Assembly (NCBI GenBank): GCA_965214285.1
Contig: OZ243946.1
Location: forward strand, 1 to 64,000
Length of the DNA stretch: 64,000 nt
Direction of reading: 5' to 3'
Source: G963422745 sp965214285
GTDB taxonomy: Bacteria > Actinomycetota > Acidimicrobiia > Acidimicrobiales > Aldehydirespiratoraceae
Shown: piece by piece, positions 59,452 to 64,000 of the stretch
How positions within the stretch are numbered: the stretch's first letter is position 1
Layout: each line of letters opens with the position of its first letter
Position numbers and translations under genes: made by a program
Notes under the pieces: generated by a model
Database searches by the model: none
Told to the model about the DNA's origin: nothing
Seen by the model: only the letters and a program-made list of their open reading frames with translations

Positions 59452-61479
59452 ATGCGGATCCTGATCGCCAACCGGGGCGAGATCGCCCGCCGCATCGTGC
59501 GCAGCGCCCGTGCGCTGGGGCATGGCTGCATCGCCGTGTACTCCGACGCCGATGCAGGCGCGCCGTTTACCGCCGAGGCGGACGCGGCACTGCGCATCGG
59601 CCCTGCTGCGCCGACCGAGTCGTACCTGTCGATGCCCCGGCTGCTGGCAGCGGCGGAGGCCGGCGGCGCCGATGCGGTGCATCCGGGCTACGGGTTCCTC
59701 TCCGAGAACGCCGAGTTCGCCCGGGCCGTGATCGACGCCGGGCTGACCTGGGTCGGCCCGCACCCCGAGGCGATGGCGGCCATGGGCGACAAGGCATCCG
59801 CGCGCCGCATCGCCGCAGCAGCAGACGTGCCGACCGTGCCCGGCTTCGACGGCTCTCAGGATCTCGGCGACCTGCGGGCAGCGGCCGCGGCGATCGGCTT
59901 CCCGGTGCTGGTGAAGGCCGCAGGCGGTGGCGGCGGCAAGGGGATACGCATCGCCGCCCGCCCCGAGGCCTTGGAGCAGGCGCTGGCCGAGGCGGCCGCT
60001 GAGGCCGAGCGCTCGTTCGGCAACCCGAGCCTGATCCTGGAGCGCTTCGTGGAGGCCGCCCGCCATGTGGAGGTGCAGGTCGCCGGCGACCGTCACGGCA
60101 CGGTGATCGAGCTCGGCAGCCGCGAGTGCTCGCTGCAGCGCCGCTACCAGAAGGTGCTGGAGGAGGGCCCTGCGCCATGCCTTCCCGACGGCGCAGAGGC
60201 AGCGATGCGCGCCGCCGCGCTGCGCCTGGCCGGCTCGGTGGGATACGACTCGGTCGGCACCGTGGAGTTCGTGCTCGACGACCGCAGCGGCGAGTTCTTC
60301 TTCATGGAGATGAACACCCGCCTGCAGGTGGAGCACCCGGTCACCGAGGCGATAACCGGCGTCGATCTGGTGGCCCTGCAGCTCGCAGCCGCCGCAGGCG
60401 AACCGCTGCCGGTCGCCCAGGACGAGGTTCGCTTCACAGGCCACGCCTTCGAGGCCCGCATCAACGCCGAGGACGCTTGCCGCGGCTTCGCCCCGCAGAC
60501 GGGCACGGTGTCGGCGCTGGCGGTGCCCGACGGCGTGCGCTGGGACGCGGCGATAGAGCCGGGCACCGAGATCACGCCGCACTACGACCCGATGATCGCC
60601 AAGCTGATCGTGCACGGCGCGGACCGCGAGACGGCACGGCGCAGGCTGACCGCGGCGCTGGATCAGCTCCTGATCGGCGGGGTGACGACCAACGGCGGCT
60701 TCCAGCGCTGGCTGGCCGACACCGAGCCGGTCCGCGCCGGGCGGGTGACCACCCGCTTCCTCGACGAGGCCGAGCTGCCGACGGACTACGGGCGCGAGCC
60801 CGCGGCAGCCGCCGCGGCCGCGGCCTGGCAGCAGCATCTGGCTGAGGCCGCGGACGCTTCCTCGCCCTGGTCGGCGCTCGGCAAGCGCCACTTCACGCCA
60901 CACGCCGCGGTCGCGGATCTGACCACGGTCGACGCCGACCGCACGACCCGCGAATTCAGCGCCCGAGAGCTCGCCGAGTCGGCGGGGACACAGGCCGGGC
61001 CGAGCCATGTGGATGTCGCCGCACGGCAGGTGACGGTGAACATTGCCGGGCAGTCGCACACCTTCGACGTACCGCCGCGCATCGAGCGCTGGGCGCCTGC
61101 CGGCGACGACGGCCACGGCCACAGCGCCGCGCTCAGCGCGCCGTTCCCCGCCGTGGTGACCGAGGTCGCCGTCACAGCCGGCGACGAGGTGGCCGCGGGC
61201 GACCCGCTGGTGGTGATCGAGGCGATGAAGATGCTGCACACGCTGGCCGCCACGGGCACAGGCCGGGTGGCCGAGGTGCGGGTGAGCGAGGGCGACCAGG
61301 TGAGCACCGACCAGGTGCTGGTCGTCTTCGCGGACCCGCAAGCCGCCGACAGCGGCAGCCACGACGACAGTCGCGGCGACGCCCAGCAGCAAGACGAGAG
61401 CAACCACGGCCAGGACCGCAGTCGCAACGGCGACAACCACGGCGACGACACCCACGACAACCAGGAGGACAGCGGATGA
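59452..61479 (+). CDS. Biotin carboxylase / biotin carrier subunit
   Basis: 675 residues. Biotin carboxylase N-terminus MRILIANRGEIARRIVRSAR, ATP-grasp loop KAAGGGGGKGIRIA, EMNTRLQVEHPVTE, and a C-terminal biotinyl domain with EAMKM (Lys593). Unusually the protein ends in a ~50-residue Asp/Ser/His/Gln/Asn-rich tail after the biotinyl domain. The start is ATG 59452 (or GTG 59449). The leader has repeated GTGACGTGATGCGG words. It overlaps the dehydrogenase gene by ATGA. Confidence 0.92.
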   Translation: MRILIANRGEIARRIVRSARALGHGCIAVYSDADAGAPFTAEADAALRIGPAAPTESYLSMPRLLAAAEAGGADAVHPGYGFLSENAEFARAVIDAGLTWVGPHPEAMAAMGDKASARRIAAAADVPTVPGFDGSQDLGDLRAAAAAIGFPVLVKAAGGGGGKGIRIAARPEALEQALAEAAAEAERSFGNPSLILERFVEAARHVEVQVAGDRHGTVIELGSRECSLQRRYQKVLEEGPAPCLPDGAEAAMRAAALRLAGSVGYDSVGTVEFVLDDRSGEFFFMEMNTRLQVEHPVTEAITGVDLVALQLAAAAGEPLPVAQDEVRFTGHAFEARINAEDACRGFAPQTGTVSALAVPDGVRWDAAIEPGTEITPHYDPMIAKLIVHGADRETARRRLTAALDQLLIGGVTTNGGFQRWLADTEPVRAGRVTTRFLDEAELPTDYGREPAAAAAAAAWQQHLAEAADASSPWSALGKRHFTPHAAVADLTTVDADRTTREFSARELAESAGTQAGPSHVDVAARQVTVNIAGQSHTFDVPPRIERWAPAGDDGHGHSAALSAPFPAVVTEVAVTAGDEVAAGDPLVVIEAMKMLHTLAATGTGRVAEVRVSEGDQVSTDQVLVVFADPQAADSGSHDDSRGDAQQQDESNHGQDRSRNGDNHGDDTHDNQEDSG

Positions 61480-62642
61480 GCGACGACAGTCGTCGCAGCG
61501 CGCAGCGGCGCAACGTCTATATGACCGACGAGCTGGAGGCGATCTACGACCAGACCGTCGAATTCGTGAGCCGCGAGGTGACGCCCCACGGCGACGCCTG
61601 GGAACGCCAGGGCATGGTCCCCCGCGAGACGCTGCGGCGCATGGGCGCCCTCGGCATGCTGAGCCTGCGGGTGCCCGAGAGCCTCGGCGGGCTGGGCTTG
61701 GGCATGCTGGCCTCGGCGGTCTTCGCGGAGGCGCTCGGCAGCTCGACCTATGCGGGCTTCGACGTGACCGTGCTGGTTCACACCGACATGGCAGCGCCGC
61801 ACCTGCTCAACTCGGGCACCCCCGAGCAGCTCGAGCGGTACCTGCCTGGCGTGATGGCGGGCGAGCTGATCCTGTCGATCGGGGTCAGCGAGCCCGATGC
61901 CGGCTCCGACGTGGCCGGGCTTTCGACCAGCGCGGTACGCGACGGCGACGGCTGGCGCCTCAACGGCACCAAGATGTTCATCACCAACGCCGTCTACGGC
62001 GGTCTCACGATCGTCGCGGCGCGCACCGATCCCGGCAACCCCCACGGCATCTCGATGTTCCTGGTCGAGCGGGACACGCCGGGCTTCGAGGTGGCCTCGG
62101 CGCTCGACAAGCACGGCTGGCGCTGCTCGGACACCGCCGAGCTGGTGCTCGACGACGTGTGGGTGCCCGACGAGCAGCTGCTGGGCACCCTGCACCGGGG
62201 CTTCGCCGAGATCATGCGCAACTTCCAGAACGAGCGGATGGTGCTGGTGGGCATGGGCGTGGGCGCCGCGCAGCGGGCCATCGACATGACCGTGGACTAC
62301 TGCCGTGAGCGCTCAGCCTTCGACGGCCGGCTCTGGGACCTGGGCGCCATCCGCCAGCGCATGGCCATGAGCCAGGCCCGCCTAGACGCCGTGCGCGCCT
62401 CGATGTACCACGCCGCCTGGCTGCACGACTCAGGCCAGGACAACGTCAAGGCGATGTCGGGCGCGAAGGCGTTCGGCGCCGAGGTCGTGAACCAGGTCAT
62501 GTACGACTGCGTGCAGTTCCACGGCGGCATGGGCTACATGAGCGAGTCGCCGATCGAGCGCATGTGCCGCGATGCCCGCATCCTGCCGATCGGCGGCGGC
62601 GCAACCGAGGTCATGCTCGAGGAAGTGGCCAAGCGCCTCTGA
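61476..62642 (+). CDS. Acyl-CoA dehydrogenase (isovaleryl-CoA-like catalytic base position)
   Basis: 388 residues, FAD enzyme introducing the alpha-beta double bond. SIGVSEPDAGSDVAGLST and FITNAVYGG bind FAD; the C-terminal region is QFHGGMGYMSESPIERMCRD. The loop holding the catalytic Glu in medium-chain enzymes reads PIGGGATEV here (no Glu). Glu253 in FQNERMVLVGMG fits the alternative base position used by isovaleryl- and long-chain-acyl-CoA dehydrogenases. Coupled by ATGA to the biotin carboxylase gene. Confidence 0.92.
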   Translation: MSDDSRRSAQRRNVYMTDELEAIYDQTVEFVSREVTPHGDAWERQGMVPRETLRRMGALGMLSLRVPESLGGLGLGMLASAVFAEALGSSTYAGFDVTVLVHTDMAAPHLLNSGTPEQLERYLPGVMAGELILSIGVSEPDAGSDVAGLSTSAVRDGDGWRLNGTKMFITNAVYGGLTIVAARTDPGNPHGISMFLVERDTPGFEVASALDKHGWRCSDTAELVLDDVWVPDEQLLGTLHRGFAEIMRNFQNERMVLVGMGVGAAQRAIDMTVDYCRERSAFDGRLWDLGAIRQRMAMSQARLDAVRASMYHAAWLHDSGQDNVKAMSGAKAFGAEVVNQVMYDCVQFHGGMGYMSESPIERMCRDARILPIGGGATEVMLEEVAKRL

Positions 62643-62666
62643 CCCGCCGGCAGGGCTCAGCAGGTC

Positions 62667-63599
62667 TCAGCCGGTGAGAGCCAGGAGGCGCTCACGTACC
62701 TCGGCGATGACCGCCACGGCCTCGGGCTCGGAACCCGCGCAGGGCGTCAGGTTGAAGTGCCGACAGCCCGCCTCCGCGAACGGCGCCAGCCAGTCGGCGA
62801 TCTCGGCAGCGCTCCCGCAGGGCGTGTAGCGCTCGAAGGCGCTGAACGGCACACCGTAGAAGGCCTCCAGGCCACGCCCGGCCCGGCCGCGCGCGACCTC
62901 GGGATCGTCGCCGATTCCCACCCAGATCTGCAGGCCGTGATCGCCCGCCGCAAACCGCCCCGCCGCCTCGGCGGTCCGGGAGAACAACGCCACGGCCTCA
63001 GCGAAGCGCCGCGGCGACACCCAGGCTGCCAGCCAGCCGTCGCCGTGGCGACCGGCCCGCCTCACGGCGGCATCGGAGCGGCCGCCGACCATGACCGGCA
63101 CGGGCTCGCTCGGCGCCGGCACAAGCACTGCCGCTTCGATGGAGAAGAACTCGCTGTGGTGATCGACCGTCTCGCCGCTGATCAGGCGGCGCACCACCTC
63201 CAGCGCGGCGTCGGTGCGCCTGCCACGGGTGGCCGGGTCGATGCCGCACACCTCGATCTCGTGACGGTCCTCGCCGCCGACGCCCACGCCGAGGGTGAAC
63301 CGGCCCGGCGCCATCTGGGCCACATCGCAGATCTGGCGCGCCGCGACCACTGGATGGCGCAGCGCCAGCAGGTAGACGCCGGAGTAGATGCCGATCGTCG
63401 GATGCAGGTTGGCCAGCGAAGCGGCCTGCACCATGGCGTCCAATCCGGTGCCGTTGCGGAAGCTGACGTGATCGGCGAAGAAGATGTGGTCGATGCCGTG
63501 GTCGGCGATGCGCTCCACGCAGGCCCGGCGCGCCGCCAGCGGCTCGGCCCAGATGTCGAACGCTGTGGTGATGCCGACGCGCAGCGGCGCAGGGCTCAC
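62667..63599 (-). CDS. LLM-class (F420-type) oxidoreductase
   Basis: 310-residue luciferase-like TIM-barrel protein: HIFFADHVSFRNGTGLDAMV, then GRFTLGVGVGGEDRHEIEVC and VPVMVGGRSDAAVRRAGRHG. Actinobacterial members mostly use F420H2; the cofactor is not provable from this sequence. Its ATG overlaps the end of the hydratase gene, so the two are co-transcribed. Convergent with the carboxylase operon. Confidence 0.87.
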   Translation of the reverse strand: MSPAPLRVGITTAFDIWAEPLAARRACVERIADHGIDHIFFADHVSFRNGTGLDAMVQAASLANLHPTIGIYSGVYLLALRHPVVAARQICDVAQMAPGRFTLGVGVGGEDRHEIEVCGIDPATRGRRTDAALEVVRRLISGETVDHHSEFFSIEAAVLVPAPSEPVPVMVGGRSDAAVRRAGRHGDGWLAAWVSPRRFAEAVALFSRTAEAAGRFAAGDHGLQIWVGIGDDPEVARGRAGRGLEAFYGVPFSAFERYTPCGSAAEIADWLAPFAEAGCRHFNLTPCAGSEPEAVAVIAEVRERLLALTG

Positions 63600-64000
63600 C
63601 CCTGATGGGTCCAGTTCGGCGGGCGCTTCTCGACGAACCCGGCGATGCCCTCCTGGCCGTCGGGGGCGACCACACCCGCGGCCATGGCCCCGGATGCGAA
63701 GTCGTACGCCTCGGGCTGAGCCATGTCGACCTGGGAGTAGTAGGCCAGCTTGCCCATCGCCTTGCTGTGGGCGCTGCCGCGGGTGGCCCGCTCGCAGAGA
63801 TCGGCCGCGGCGGCGTCGAGCGATTCGTCGGGCACGACCCGGTTCACCAGGCCCCAGTCACAGGCGGTCCGGGCGTCGATCGGGTCGCCGGTGAGGGCCA
63901 TCTCCAGGCCCTTCTTGCGGCCCACGGCTCGGGCCACGGCCACCATCGGGGTGTGGCAGAACAGTCCGCCCTTGCCGCCGGGAGTGGCGAAGGCTGCCGA
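63596..64000 (-). CDS. Enoyl-CoA hydratase/isomerase family protein (5' part beyond window)
   Basis: C-terminal ~134 residues. FATPGGKGGLFCHTPMVAVA then RAVGRKKGLEMALTGDPIDA is the crotonase-family middle, and GIAGFVEKRPPNW the usual C-terminus. The GLFC..P motif resembles EchA-domain-containing hydratases. The N-terminal oxyanion-hole part lies beyond the right edge. Adjacent to carboxylase and dehydrogenase genes, so plausibly part of the same acyl-CoA catabolism. Confidence 0.9.
   Translation of the reverse strand, partial: SAAFATPGGKGGLFCHTPMVAVARAVGRKKGLEMALTGDPIDARTACDWGLVNRVVPDESLDAAAADLCERATRGSAHSKAMGKLAYYSQVDMAQPEAYDFASGAMAAGVVAPDGQEGIAGFVEKRPPNWTHQG

Overview
The window is high-GC (roughly 70%) bacterial chromosome. 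Actinomycetota is indicated by the order argS-lysA-hom-thrC-rho-rpmE-atp, the rpmF-plsX-acpP-rnc-mutM-smc block, a GlpX-type fructose bisphosphatase, 13E12-type DUF222/HNH genes, an F420-type LLM oxidoreductase and lipoproteins with Thr/Pro-rich linkers. The linkers, the secretory-type AtpF N-terminus and the gene content suggest Acidimicrobiia; that placement is inference. Many first genes of transcription units carry a TAnnnT hexamer ending 6-8 nt before the start codon, which fits the leaderless transcription common in Actinomycetota.

Region 1 (1-24.1 kb) is conserved housekeeping. On the minus strand are smc (partial), a MutM paralogue lacking the usual catalytic residues, rnc, acpP, plsX and rpmF. 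On the plus strand are rpiB, glyA and glpX. A long minus-strand series follows: argS, lysA, hom, thrC, rho, rpmE, then the complete F-type ATP synthase operon atpZ-I-B-E-F-H-A-G-D-C. thrB is not in the threonine cluster, and prfA/prmC are not between rpmE and the atp genes.

Region 2 (24.2-57 kb) is accessory DNA rich in toxin-antitoxin (TA) modules. They are a HigBA-like pair, a HicAB pair whose toxin gene has an internal stop, VapBC, MNT/HEPN and an AbiE pair. Between them lie a tRNA-Arg(CCG), a DnaQ-BRCT exonuclease, a voltage-sensor channel with a non-canonical pore, malate synthase G, two SDRs, an ADP-ribosylglycohydrolase, an alkyltransferase, an EamA exporter with a divergent TetR gene, a solute-binding lipoprotein and a tandem universal stress protein. 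Gene debris is abundant (beta-lactamase-like, Dcm, EamA, alkyltransferase and coiled-coil-gene fragments). A 110-bp-period tandem array lies beside an IS3-family element with a 4-bp target duplication.

The most striking structure is a pair of closely related 13E12-type (DUF222-HNH) genes in inverted orientation at 26.6-28.9 kb and 54.2-56.6 kb. Each is preceded by the same ordered series of three promoter-plus-start cassettes. In each cassette a GTGTCACA-like element and a TAGGGT-like -10 sit exactly 7 nt before an ATG. The first two cassettes start an upstream reading frame that overlaps the HNH start by ATGA.

Region 3 (57-64 kb) is a catabolic operon: TetR regulator, methylcrotonyl/geranyl-CoA-type carboxyltransferase, biotin carboxylase/carrier and acyl-CoA dehydrogenase. 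It is followed on the opposite strand by an LLM oxidoreductase and a partial enoyl-CoA hydratase. The set fits leucine or branched acyl-CoA degradation. A 32-bp tandem triplication lies across the regulator/carboxylase junction.
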